Shown: positions 1 through 6,010, counted from the stretch's first letter. The stretch: 6,354 nucleotides of DNA from Kiritimatiellia bacterium (GCA_017430155.1 JAFRNO010000013.1:1-6354); one strand, 5' to 3'. Translations and numbers: made by a program. Notes: generated by a model from the letters alone, not told the origin.

Positions 1-759
1 CGCGTGGCACTTCGCCGCGAACGCGCGCAGGTAGGACATCACGTCCTCCCCCACGAGCGCGAGCCAGCGCGGGTCCCGCGCGTCCGACGGCGGCTCGCAA
101 CCGTGCTTCGCGCGCCAGCGGTCGACCACGGGCTTCACGTACTCCATGCGCGGACTCCACCCGCCGTTGCGATGGAGATCAAGGAACACGACCTGCGGCT
201 TGAGGGCGAGACGCTCGTCGACGAGGCGCAGCTTGTGCGCGCGCACCTCGGGCCACGCGAGCGAGGCGGTGGCGAGACGCGGCCCGCCCCTGCGCGTGCG
301 GCACATGTACTGCGGATGCGCCACGTTCCAGTTGGACTCCGTGTACGCCAGCCAGTGGTTCTCCTCCCACGTCGTGTGGATGCCGTAGACAAGCCCTCTC
401 CGCGCGCACTCGTCGCGCACGATGCCGAAGGCGTCCGGCTCGGGACGCTCCAGGCGCAGATTGCCGTACACGCTGAGGCGCGGGAGCTTTCGCTTGTCGA
501 GCGGGGACTCGCCCACGGGAGACGCCTCCTCCGCGCTCGGATAGCGCATGAGCGAGCCGCCCTTGTCGCGCCACAGCACCGTCGTGGGATGCGTGAGCAG
601 CACGTGCTCAAGCGTCTGCACCGTGCCGGTGGTCGTCTCGATGTCATACACGTGCGCGAAGTCGAGCGAATCGACGAGCGCCACCACGTCAAACGGCGCA
701 GCGGCGGATACGGCGAATCCGCACGCGGCAACGGCACCCAGCAGGAACATCTTTTTCAT
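1..759 (-). CDS. Secreted GH10-like TIM-barrel glycosidase (N-terminal 253 codons; C-terminus outside window)
   Basis: Read from an ATG at 759, the frame stays open for 253 codons to the window edge, so the gene is partial only because of the window. Seen: a basic start (MKK) and hydrophobic segment to about residue 21. A Sec type I site is plausible around AVSAAA-PFD; VAAC at 10-13 also fits a lipobox, so a lipoprotein is possible. The mature part alternates predicted strands and helices: FDVVAL (23-28), a YGIHTTWEENHW segment (125-136), then a conserved-looking block with HPQY (148-151), WPEVRAH (169-175), VVFLDLHRNGGW (190-201) and DPRWL (229-233). Family knowledge: this order resembles the glycosyl-hydrolase-like family 10 barrels (COG1649 type), where the strand ending in a D-x-x-R-N-G-like motif lines the active site. 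Substrate and activity are inference. The start is supported by a TGGAGGA Shine-Dalgarno 7-8 nt upstream and by a 4 nt ATGA overlap with the preceding gene, implying translational coupling. The gene itself is sure; the family is moderately sure. Confidence 0.75.
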   Translation of the reverse strand, partial: MKKMFLLGAVAACGFAVSAAAPFDVVALVDSLDFAHVYDIETTTGTVQTLEHVLLTHPTTVLWRDKGGSLMRYPSAEEASPVGESPLDKRKLPRLSVYGNLRLERPEPDAFGIVRDECARRGLVYGIHTTWEENHWLAYTESNWNVAHPQYMCRTRRGGPRLATASLAWPEVRAHKLRLVDERLALKPQVVFLDLHRNGGWSPRMEYVKPVVDRWRAKHGCEPPSDARDPRWLALVGEDVMSYLRAFAAKCHA

Positions 760-2330
760 TGCAGGTTCCTCCAGTCGTTCAGTCCCCCGCCCCGCGGCAC
801 GGGCACGTTCGCGGGCCAGCCACGGCCGACCTCCAGCGACAGCAGACGCGACTTCGGCAGAAGTCCGCTGCCAATGGCCATCTGCTGCGGGTGGTCAAGC
901 GCGATCAACCCGTCCCCGAATTCGGCGCAGATCGGCTCCGCAGGGGAGGGTCGCGCGCCTGCGCGACCGCCCTCATCCACGTACAACCACAATCGCCCTT
1001 TCGACCGAATCCCCGTGATCTCGTACACGCCGGCCTTCGCGAGCGGTTCGCGCGTGTGCAGACACACGTGATGGCCGTTCGCGTCGCGCGTGCCCACGTG
1101 CGGACGCCCGTTCAACGCGAAGTAAAGCTGAAAACCGAGGGGATGCTCGGCGTACCGTCCGAAGGCCATCACCTGGAAACGCGAGGCGTCGCCGTCCCAG
1201 TCGACCTTCGCGCGGACGAAGAACGTCTGGTCGTCGCCGAACGCGCACGCCGCGGGCAAAGGCACCTGCGCGGTACGCGTGAAGTTCGTGCCGGCGTAGA
1301 GAACCGTCTCCGCCTCCTTCCACGGAGATGCGTCGGCGGGCTTGGCGAGGGGATCGTTCGCCGTCGGACGGTCCGCCGCGCCAAACGGACGAAGGTAGAC
1401 GGTGCCGTCGCGGTCGTAGACGAGGCCCTTGCCGTCGGGCGCGAAGGACGAGTTCTCGCCGAGGCAGATACGGCGGATGCGGTTCAGCGCGGGGTCGAGC
1501 ACGTACACGTGCCAGCCCGGATCGTCCCCGCGGCAACCCGTGAACGTGAGGAGCGTGCCGTCGGGACTCCAGTTCGGCGCATACGCCGCCATGTCGGCGG
1601 GCGTGAGCGTAACGGGATGCGCCAGGTCGTCCACACGCGCGGCCATGATCCGCCAGGGCAGCGCGAACGTGGTCAGCTCCGCCCACGCGAGAAGCTTTCC
1701 GTCCGGCGACACGACCGGCTGCGACACGCCGGTTCCCCAGTTTTCGCTCGGCCAGTAGACGATAGAGCTCGGCGGTCGCGGGGCGACCGCCCTACCTGTC
1801 AAATCAGCCTGCGCCAAACAACCGGTCACGTCCGCCTTCGCCAGACAGCTTCCGATGAAGTCCTTTGCGCGAGGATGGCCGGGCGGCGGACGCGACGTGA
1901 CGAACCAGAGCGTCCGACCGTCGGTGGAGAGACACGGGGAATAGTCGCGCCAGCGTCCGCGCACAAGCACGTCCCGCGACGTGCCATCCTTGCCGCGCAG
2001 GCGAATGCCGTATCCTTCTGGAAGATTCCCCTTCCACGTCTCAAATGCGGTGTGCAGCTCGTTGCCGTACGAGTAGAGCAAGTCACCCGCGCGCGTCCAG
2101 CACGGGAACGCGGCGCGTCCCGGCCCCTTCTCGGCCCACGTCGTCGCGTCCGTGCGCAAATCGTAGAGACCGAGCCACGTCTCGGCACCTGCGTCGCGCT
2201 GGAACGCGAGCGTCGTGCCGTCGGGCGAAATCGCGCCGTTGAAGCCCTTCACGAGCGGCCGCGACACGCCCGTGTCGACGGAGGCGCCCTGCACGGCCAT
2301 CGCGAGCAACGCAAGAGAGAGGCGCACCAT
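756..2330 (-). CDS. Secreted PD40/TolB-type beta-propeller with C-terminal concanavalin-like domain
   Basis: 524 residues. An N-terminal signal peptide is visible (MVR, then a hydrophobic stretch to AVQGA, cleavage near residue 16). Residues about 25-320 carry at least five PD40/WD40-like blade motifs: SPDGTTLAF (35-43), STDGRTLWF (135-143), SPDGKLLAW (208-216), SPDGTLLTF (255-263) and APDGKGLVY (297-305). Residues about 340-505 look like a LamG/concanavalin-type beta sandwich (FFVRAKVDWDG, FQLYFALNGRP, RLWLYVDEGG). Family knowledge: PD40 propellers are non-catalytic scaffolds or sensors in TolB and many exported PVC-group proteins; LamG-like folds often bind glycans. A binding role in glycan processing is inference. 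It starts 13 nt after the sialidase-like stop without a clear Shine-Dalgarno, suggesting coupled initiation, and its TGA overlaps the next ATG. Odd: two palindromic REP-like elements lie in frame at residues 180-187 and 453-462, and the first is preceded by a tandem nonapeptide (162-179). Both look like insertions in surface loops. No catalytic residues recognised. Confidence 0.85.
   Translation of the reverse strand: MVRLSLALLAMAVQGASVDTGVSRPLVKGFNGAISPDGTTLAFQRDAGAETWLGLYDLRTDATTWAEKGPGRAAFPCWTRAGDLLYSYGNELHTAFETWKGNLPEGYGIRLRGKDGTSRDVLVRGRWRDYSPCLSTDGRTLWFVTSRPPPGHPRAKDFIGSCLAKADVTGCLAQADLTGRAVAPRPPSSIVYWPSENWGTGVSQPVVSPDGKLLAWAELTTFALPWRIMAARVDDLAHPVTLTPADMAAYAPNWSPDGTLLTFTGCRGDDPGWHVYVLDPALNRIRRICLGENSSFAPDGKGLVYDRDGTVYLRPFGAADRPTANDPLAKPADASPWKEAETVLYAGTNFTRTAQVPLPAACAFGDDQTFFVRAKVDWDGDASRFQVMAFGRYAEHPLGFQLYFALNGRPHVGTRDANGHHVCLHTREPLAKAGVYEITGIRSKGRLWLYVDEGGRAGARPSPAEPICAEFGDGLIALDHPQQMAIGSGLLPKSRLLSLEVGRGWPANVPVPRGGGLNDWRNLQ
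768..772 (-). promoter_or_regulatory. Ribosome binding site for the GH10-like gene
   Basis: GGAGG (within TGGAGGA) lies 8 nt before the ATG at 759. It is inside the last codons of the upstream propeller gene, which supports the 759 start and coupled translation across the ATGA overlap. Confidence 0.75.
946..974 (-). repeat. REP-like palindromic element inside the propeller gene (copy 2)
   Basis: Arms GGTCGCGC (949-956) and GCGCGACC (961-968) form a perfect 8 bp stem with a 4 nt loop. Flanking GAG (946-948) and CTC (972-974) could extend the pairing after a 3 nt bulge. On the minus strand it contains AGGGCGGTCGC, shared exactly with the element at 1771-1792. It is translated as EGGRAGARPS (residues 453-462), between two predicted strands of the concanavalin-like domain. 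The shared 11-mer is read here in a different frame from the other copy, pointing to a DNA-level element rather than a protein repeat. Two copies in one gene are too few to define the family. Confidence 0.6.
1771..1792 (-). repeat. REP-like palindromic element inside the propeller gene (copy 1)
   Basis: GGCGGTCGC (1771-1779) and GCGACCGCC (1783-1791) are perfect 9 bp inverted arms around a GGG loop. On the minus strand it reads AGGGCGGTCGC, then CCC, then GCGACCGCC, and encodes RAVAPRPP (residues 180-187) within the propeller. The peptide is unlike the neighbouring blade sequence. The arm plus two flanking bases is identical to part of the copy at 946-974. Confidence 0.65.
1794..1847 (-). repeat. 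Degenerate 27-nt tandem duplication next to the palindrome
   Basis: Two adjacent 27 nt units (1821-1847 and 1794-1820) match at 21 of 27 bases and encode CLAKADVTG and CLAQADLTG (residues 162-179). The second unit abuts the palindromic element. Four of the six differences are silent or conservative (V/L, K/Q), so the copies have diverged while keeping the peptide. Together with the palindrome this makes a segment of about 26 residues that does not look like part of a PD40 blade. Confidence 0.65.
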
Positions 2331-2343
2331 TTTCAGACTCGCT

Positions 2344-3468
2344 TTACTTTTCGTAGAACCAGTCGATCGGCACCTTCACGAGACGCGACTGCGAGAGTCC
2401 CTTGTAGGCGCAGTAGCCGAGCAGCGCCGTGCCGTCGTCGAGCGGCTGGAGCGCGATGTAGCAGAACCAGCCCGTCGGGTCATCCTCAATGTTGCGCACG
2501 TGCGTCCACGTGCGGCCCTCGTCGCGCGAAATCGCCGTCGTGAGCGGCGTGCGGCGCCCGTTCGCCCACTTCGGACCCTTCTTCGCCTCGTCGGGACGCT
2601 TCGTGTGGTCGTTCCAGATGGCCAGCAGGTCGCCCGTGGGGAGGCGCTTGATCGTGGCGGGAGAGACCGGCGCAACGAGCACGGAGGGCTCGGGCGTGGA
2701 CCACGACACGCCGCGGTCCGTCGACCGGCACATGTACTGGCATCCCGCGTTCGTGCGGATCCACATGAGGATGGTGCCGTCCTTCAGCTCCACAACGCCC
2801 GGCTCCTGCGCGGCCTTGAAATTGCCCTTCGCGTCGTGGACTTCCAGCATGTTCTTGCCGCGCTGCCAGGTCTTGCCGTTGTCGTCGGAGGTATACGTCG
2901 TCACGCGGCCGAGGTTGTCGAACTTCGAGCCGTGGAAGCCGTGCTTCGAGACGGCGAAGAGCAGACGTCCGTCCTTCAGCTGGATCACGCGGTCGTTGTT
3001 GAGGACGAAGTAGGCGACCTCGTCCGTGATGCAGACTGTCGGCTCGCCCCACGTCTTGCCCTCGTCGAAGGAGCGGCGCAGCACGGGGCGGCAGTCCTCC
3101 GTGCTGTTCTTGCGCAGGTAGAAGAGCGCGATCTCGCCGCTCTGGAGACGCAGAAGACTCACGCTCATCACGTTCATGCCACCTTCGTTCTTGACGATGA
3201 TCTCGTCGTTCGTCGTCCAGGTCTTGCCCTTGTCGGACGAATAGCGCGCGGCGATGTCGGCCGTCGCGTGGTCGGAGCTCGACTTCCCGTAGTAGCGCGA
3301 GTAGGCGAAGAGGATGCGCCCGTCCTTGAGCGGCATGAACGCGCCCTCGCTGTTGCGCGGGTTGTTCGGTCCCGGCGGCAGCTCAAGCCCGATGTGGACG
3401 CCCGGCGCGGGCACGGCGAGGGCAACCGTTGCGGCAACCGCCGCGCAAAGGCAAAGTGTTTGTTTCAT
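2344..3468 (-). CDS. Secreted sialidase-like BNR/Asp-box beta-propeller protein
   Basis: 374 residues, complete. A Sec signal peptide is seen: MKQ, hydrophobic LCLCAAVAATVALAV, cleavage near VPA-PGV (about residue 21). Five Asp boxes of the form S-x-D-x-G-x-T/S-W are present: SSDKGKTW (77-84), SFDEGKTW (133-140), SDDNGKTW (194-201), STDRGVSW (249-256) and SRDEGRTW (314-321). They mark a six-bladed sialidase-superfamily propeller. The region NSEGAFMPLKDGRILFAYSR (39-58) matches a conserved N-terminal block of many exported sialidase-annotated proteins in PVC bacteria and Bacteroidota. The F/Y-R-I-P motif of classical GH33 enzymes is absent, so sialic acid hydrolysis should not be assumed; the substrate may be another glycoside. 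Candidate arginines include R38, R238 and R305/R306, but I cannot assign a triad. The start at 3468 is supported by GGAGG 9 nt upstream. It leads the downstream three-gene unit and probably has its own promoter in the preceding gap. Confidence 0.9.
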   Translation of the reverse strand: MKQTLCLCAAVAATVALAVPAPGVHIGLELPPGPNNPRNSEGAFMPLKDGRILFAYSRYYGKSSSDHATADIAARYSSDKGKTWTTNDEIIVKNEGGMNVMSVSLLRLQSGEIALFYLRKNSTEDCRPVLRRSFDEGKTWGEPTVCITDEVAYFVLNNDRVIQLKDGRLLFAVSKHGFHGSKFDNLGRVTTYTSDDNGKTWQRGKNMLEVHDAKGNFKAAQEPGVVELKDGTILMWIRTNAGCQYMCRSTDRGVSWSTPEPSVLVAPVSPATIKRLPTGDLLAIWNDHTKRPDEAKKGPKWANGRRTPLTTAISRDEGRTWTHVRNIEDDPTGWFCYIALQPLDDGTALLGYCAYKGLSQSRLVKVPIDWFYEK

Positions 3469-3477
3469 TTCTCATTT

Positions 3478-3482
3478 CCTCC
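3478..3482 (-). promoter_or_regulatory. Strong Shine-Dalgarno for the sialidase-like gene
   Basis: GGAGG, within ACGGAGGAAATG, lies 9 nt before the ATG at 3468. A nearer-to-SD ATG (3475-3473) is out of frame and too close to the SD, so 3468 is the start. Confidence 0.8.
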
Positions 3483-3520
3483 GTTCCGTTGGCAACCATT
3501 CTCGTGGAATGAATGTCAAT

Positions 3521-3529
3521 AGTCTACCA
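3521..3529 (-). promoter_or_regulatory. Candidate extended -10 promoter for the sialidase-like operon
   Basis: TGGTAGACT on the minus strand has the form TGn plus a TATAAT-like hexamer (TAGACT, 4 of 6). It would place the transcript start near 3514 and give a leader of about 45 nt containing the Shine-Dalgarno. No good -35 is seen 15-19 nt upstream, consistent with an extended -10 or an activator-dependent promoter. The same TGNTAGACT occurs before the Gfo/Idh/MocA gene. Confidence 0.45.
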
Positions 3530-3586
3530 CAATCGGACGCAAAAGACGTTCGCAAAAACAAAAATATCAAATCGCAAACTTCCCCG

Positions 3587-4504
3587 TCATCCAGACCACG
3601 TCGTTTCGTCACGATGGGTTCGCCAGGCACGGGGCGTCATGCCCGTCTCGCGCTTGAACTGCGTGGCGAAGTGCTGGGCCGACGGGAAGCCGAGCCGCTG
3701 CGCGATATCGGAAACGCGTGCATCCGACGAAGCCAGTCGCTCCTTCGCCGCCGCCATGCGGCACGAGACGAGGAACGCATGCGGCGGGATGCCCGTCTTG
3801 CGCTTGAAGAGGAGGTTGAGCTTCGGCGCGGACATCGCGGCACGGCGCGTCATCTCGTCGATCGTCCAGTCGCGTGCGGGCTCGTTGCGCATCTCAGTCA
3901 TGAGCGCCTCGATCACGTCGTCGTCACGCTCTGGACGGTTCGCGCTCGGCGAGTCGATCAGCAGCATGAGGAGGTGTAGAACCGCCTCGCGCAGGAGGAG
4001 GCGCCGCGACGTGCGCTCCTTCTCCGTACCGTAGACCTGCCACAGGTGGCGGAAGGCGCGGCCGACCTCGGCGCCACCCGCAATGCGCACGGGCAGCGCA
4101 CGCAGGCGCGCAACCAACCAGCGCGTCTCGGCGGGGGAGAGTCCCGCCACCGTCGCACCTGCGCGGGGAATGCGGATCCACAGCCAGTACATCGCCAGGC
4201 TCTTCGGGTACTTCCGCAGAAAATGCGGCGTCTCCGGCTGTGCCACGAACACGTCGCCCACCCGGAACGGCACCACCTCGCCCGCGCAGTCGAAGGACAG
4301 CTCCTCGCCGCGCCGGCAGAAGAGAATCTCGATCATGCCGGGATGGACATGCGGAACCGTGCCGTCGCCGGGACGGCTGTAGTGCGCATCGCCGAGAACG
4401 GGGATGAACGGCAGGCCGTCCTGCGTCAGATCGACGACCGTCACCTCGGAATCAACCGGATACGTCGGCAACGACTCGAACGGGATTTTCGCCTTGTGCA
4501 GCAT
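3587..4504 (-). CDS. AraC-family transcriptional regulator with N-terminal cupin
   Basis: 305 residues, a usual length for the family. The N-terminal sensor (about 10-120) has a cupin-like core: PHVHPGMIEILF (51-62, H52, H54 and E59) followed by GDVFVAQPETPHF (83-95). The C-terminal AraC/XylS DNA-binding region (about 195-298) has two helix-turn-helix units: WTIDEMTRRAAMSAPKLNLLFKR (213-235) and VSDIAQRLGFPSAQHFATQFKRETGMTPRAWR (264-295), the second carrying the typical G-F-x-S-x-x-x-F-x-x-x-F-K pattern. Family knowledge: such proteins bind a sugar or related ligand through the cupin and activate nearby catabolic genes. It begins 13 nt after the Gfo/Idh/MocA stop without a visible Shine-Dalgarno, so it is probably co-transcribed and translationally coupled with that gene. 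It ends just before the intergenic region that precedes the sialidase-like operon, the most likely target (inference). Ligand unknown. Confidence 0.93.
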   Translation of the reverse strand: MLHKAKIPFESLPTYPVDSEVTVVDLTQDGLPFIPVLGDAHYSRPGDGTVPHVHPGMIEILFCRRGEELSFDCAGEVVPFRVGDVFVAQPETPHFLRKYPKSLAMYWLWIRIPRAGATVAGLSPAETRWLVARLRALPVRIAGGAEVGRAFRHLWQVYGTEKERTSRRLLLREAVLHLLMLLIDSPSANRPERDDDVIEALMTEMRNEPARDWTIDEMTRRAAMSAPKLNLLFKRKTGIPPHAFLVSCRMAAAKERLASSDARVSDIAQRLGFPSAQHFATQFKRETGMTPRAWRTHRDETTWSG

Positions 4505-4517
4505 GGTTGGGACAGGT

Positions 4518-5972
4518 TTACACCGTCAGTTCCCAGCCCTTGCGGTAGGTTGTCGTGAGGAAGGCGTTCGCGGCATCGTCGTTCGTGATGCGCGTGCCGT
4601 CCCAGAGGAGCTTCTTCCCTACGCCCGCGCGCGGCGCGACGTTGCCGAGCAGGACGGTCTCCGCGAGCGGTGCGGAATACTCGAAGTTGCAGCCGCAGTT
4701 CCGGGCGGGGTTGCGGATCGCGCGGATCCAGTCCGCCTGATGCGTCATCCCCTTCTCGCGCGGGAAGAGCTTCGGCGGGCGGTGCTTGTAGATCTCCTTC
4801 GGGCCGAACACGAGTCCGTCGCCGTGCGGCCCGATGCGGATCATCCCCTTCTCGCCGATGAAGAGCGAGCCAAGGCAGCCGAGGTTCTGTCCGTACTTGC
4901 GCTCCATCTCCTCCACCATCGGCGGCAGGTGCTGGAACTCGCGCTTGAGGCACACGCCGATCTTGTTGACGTGCTTGTTGTCATAGGGGATGCCCGGCTT
5001 CGTGCCGTCGTACCAGTGGAGCGTGACGGGGTCCATGCCGGGACGCGCGGGGTACTTCCACTCCACTTCGGTGGACCACGTCCAGCTGCCCGCGCAGCCC
5101 CACTCCGCGCGCTTCGCCTCGACGCTCTCGGGATGGACCGTGTCGAGCGCGAGCGCCCAGAACACGGGGTCGATGATGTGCGTGCCCATGTTGCCGATCG
5201 ATCCGTTGCCGTAGCCGATCCAGTCATGCCAGTCGTGCGGGTGCATCCCGTTGTGGTGCGCGTCGGGCGCGTAGTAGTCGCACACGGGCGCGGGGCCGCA
5301 CCAGGCGTCCCAGTCCATGCCCGCGGGCGGCGTCGCCTTGGGCGGACGCGCCAGCATCGCGTTGAGGCGGTCGTCGAAGCTCCACACCTCGCGCACCTGC
5401 CCAATCGCGCCGGCGCGGATGTACTCCACGAGACGGCGCATGCCCTCCTCGGAGTGCCCGTGGTTGCCCACCTGGCCGATCACGCCGTACTTCCGCGCGG
5501 CGGCGCGCATGAGCTTCACCTCCGCCACGGTGAGCGCCATCGGCTTCTCCACGTACACGTGCAGGCCCTTCCGCATCGCGAGGAGCGCGGCCGAGGCGTG
5601 GTGGTGGTTGGGCGTCGCGATCGCCACGGCGTCAAGCGCCCCCCCCAGCTTATCCAGCATCTCGCGGTAGTCGTAGAACGCGGCGATCTTCGAGACGTCC
5701 GTCGCGGGCTGGTGCGCCTTCACGACCGCGCGGATCTTGCCCCAGCGCGACGGGTCGGGCTCGGCCATGCACACGATCTCGCAGTCGTCGCAGAAGCCGT
5801 TGAGGATGCCGTAGCGCGTGGAGAGTCCCATGCGTCCGCCGCAGCCGATGAGGCCGAGCCGAATCTTGCGGTCCATCACCGCCTTCGCGGCCGGACCGCC
5901 GATGGAGAAGAGCGGAAGCGCAGCCGCGCCCGCCGAGAGCTTGAGAAACGATCTTCTGTGCATGTTTTCCAT
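4518..5972 (-). CDS. Tat-exported Gfo/Idh/MocA family oxidoreductase
   Basis: 484 residues from the ATG at 5972. Seen: twin-arginine signal HRRSFLK (5-11), hydrophobic AGAAALPLFSIGG, cleavage plausible after AKA (29-31). A Rossmann domain follows with the nucleotide-binding loop GLIGCGGRMG (40-49), E71 after the second strand, ATPNHHH (119-125) and the family motif EKP (142-144). The C-terminal domain has WDAWCGPAP (221-229), HPHDWHDWIGYGNGSIGNMG (244-263) and H265/D268, typical of the bacterial C2-type domain. Family knowledge: members are NAD(P)-dependent sugar or inositol dehydrogenases, some being NAD-using glycosidases (GH109); Tat export fits cofactor binding before export. Substrate unknown. 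Start choice: a GTG at 5978 and an ATG at 5963 (MHRRSFLK, weak GGA upstream) are also possible. The -10-like TAGACT at 5979-5984 would put the transcript start near 5972, favouring 5972 or 5963. The AraC gene follows after 13 nt. Confidence 0.92.
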   Translation of the reverse strand: MENMHRRSFLKLSAGAAALPLFSIGGPAAKAVMDRKIRLGLIGCGGRMGLSTRYGILNGFCDDCEIVCMAEPDPSRWGKIRAVVKAHQPATDVSKIAAFYDYREMLDKLGGALDAVAIATPNHHHASAALLAMRKGLHVYVEKPMALTVAEVKLMRAAARKYGVIGQVGNHGHSEEGMRRLVEYIRAGAIGQVREVWSFDDRLNAMLARPPKATPPAGMDWDAWCGPAPVCDYYAPDAHHNGMHPHDWHDWIGYGNGSIGNMGTHIIDPVFWALALDTVHPESVEAKRAEWGCAGSWTWSTEVEWKYPARPGMDPVTLHWYDGTKPGIPYDNKHVNKIGVCLKREFQHLPPMVEEMERKYGQNLGCLGSLFIGEKGMIRIGPHGDGLVFGPKEIYKHRPPKLFPREKGMTHQADWIRAIRNPARNCGCNFEYSAPLAETVLLGNVAPRAGVGKKLLWDGTRITNDDAANAFLTTTYRKGWELTV

Positions 5973-5978
5973 GCGCAC

Positions 5979-6008
5979 AGTCTAGCATTTCTCCGCCCCC
6001 CGAATCAA
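5979..6008 (-). promoter_or_regulatory. Candidate promoter for the Gfo/Idh/MocA-AraC unit
   Basis: TTGATT (6008-6003) and TAGACT (5984-5979) are separated by 18 nt, with TG at the extended -10 position (TGCTAGACT, 5987-5979). Each hexamer matches 4 of 6 consensus sigma-70 positions. The predicted start falls at or next to the ATG at 5972, so the transcript may be leaderless or carry a very short leader. Confidence 0.45.
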
Positions 6009-6010
6009 GC

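Larger units (their letters stand above)
3469..3586 (-). other. AT-rich intergenic region between the AraC gene and the sialidase-like operon
   Basis: 118 nt, clearly more AT-rich than the surrounding genes, with A/T tracts at 3541-3572. On the plus strand it holds three CGCAAA copies (3538-3543, 3551-3556, 3573-3578), 13 and 22 nt apart, which read TTTGCG toward the operon and lie just upstream of the candidate -10. It also has a small inverted repeat CATTC-N5-GAATG (3497-3511) in the presumed leader. The CGCAAA copies could be operator half-sites for the adjacent AraC protein (inference). The T-rich minus-strand stretch after the AraC stop has no convincing GC hairpin before it, so I do not call a terminator. 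Confidence 0.5.

Noticed and set aside
759..2543. Long plus-strand open frame (594 codons) opposite the propeller and sialidase-like genes
   Set aside because: Antisense shadow of GC-rich coding DNA: arginine-rich, no recognisable domain, and it runs against two well-supported genes. The same applies to the plus-strand frames at 4-1071, 2215-3522 and 4404-6068.
3514..3519. Perfect TTGACA on the minus strand as a -35 box
   Set aside because: The hexamer 17 nt downstream is GTTGCC, a poor -10, and a start from there would fall in or beyond the Shine-Dalgarno. TGGTAGACT just upstream is a better promoter element.
3541..3586. T-rich stretch after the AraC stop as an intrinsic terminator
   Set aside because: No GC-rich stem directly precedes the T tract; it is better explained as AT-rich promoter or operator DNA.
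5639..5646. Run of eight C (G on the coding strand) inside the Gfo/Idh/MocA gene as a frameshift or phase-variation tract
   Set aside because: The reading frame is intact and family motifs continue on both sides; it only encodes Gly-Gly-Ala. One sequence cannot show variation.
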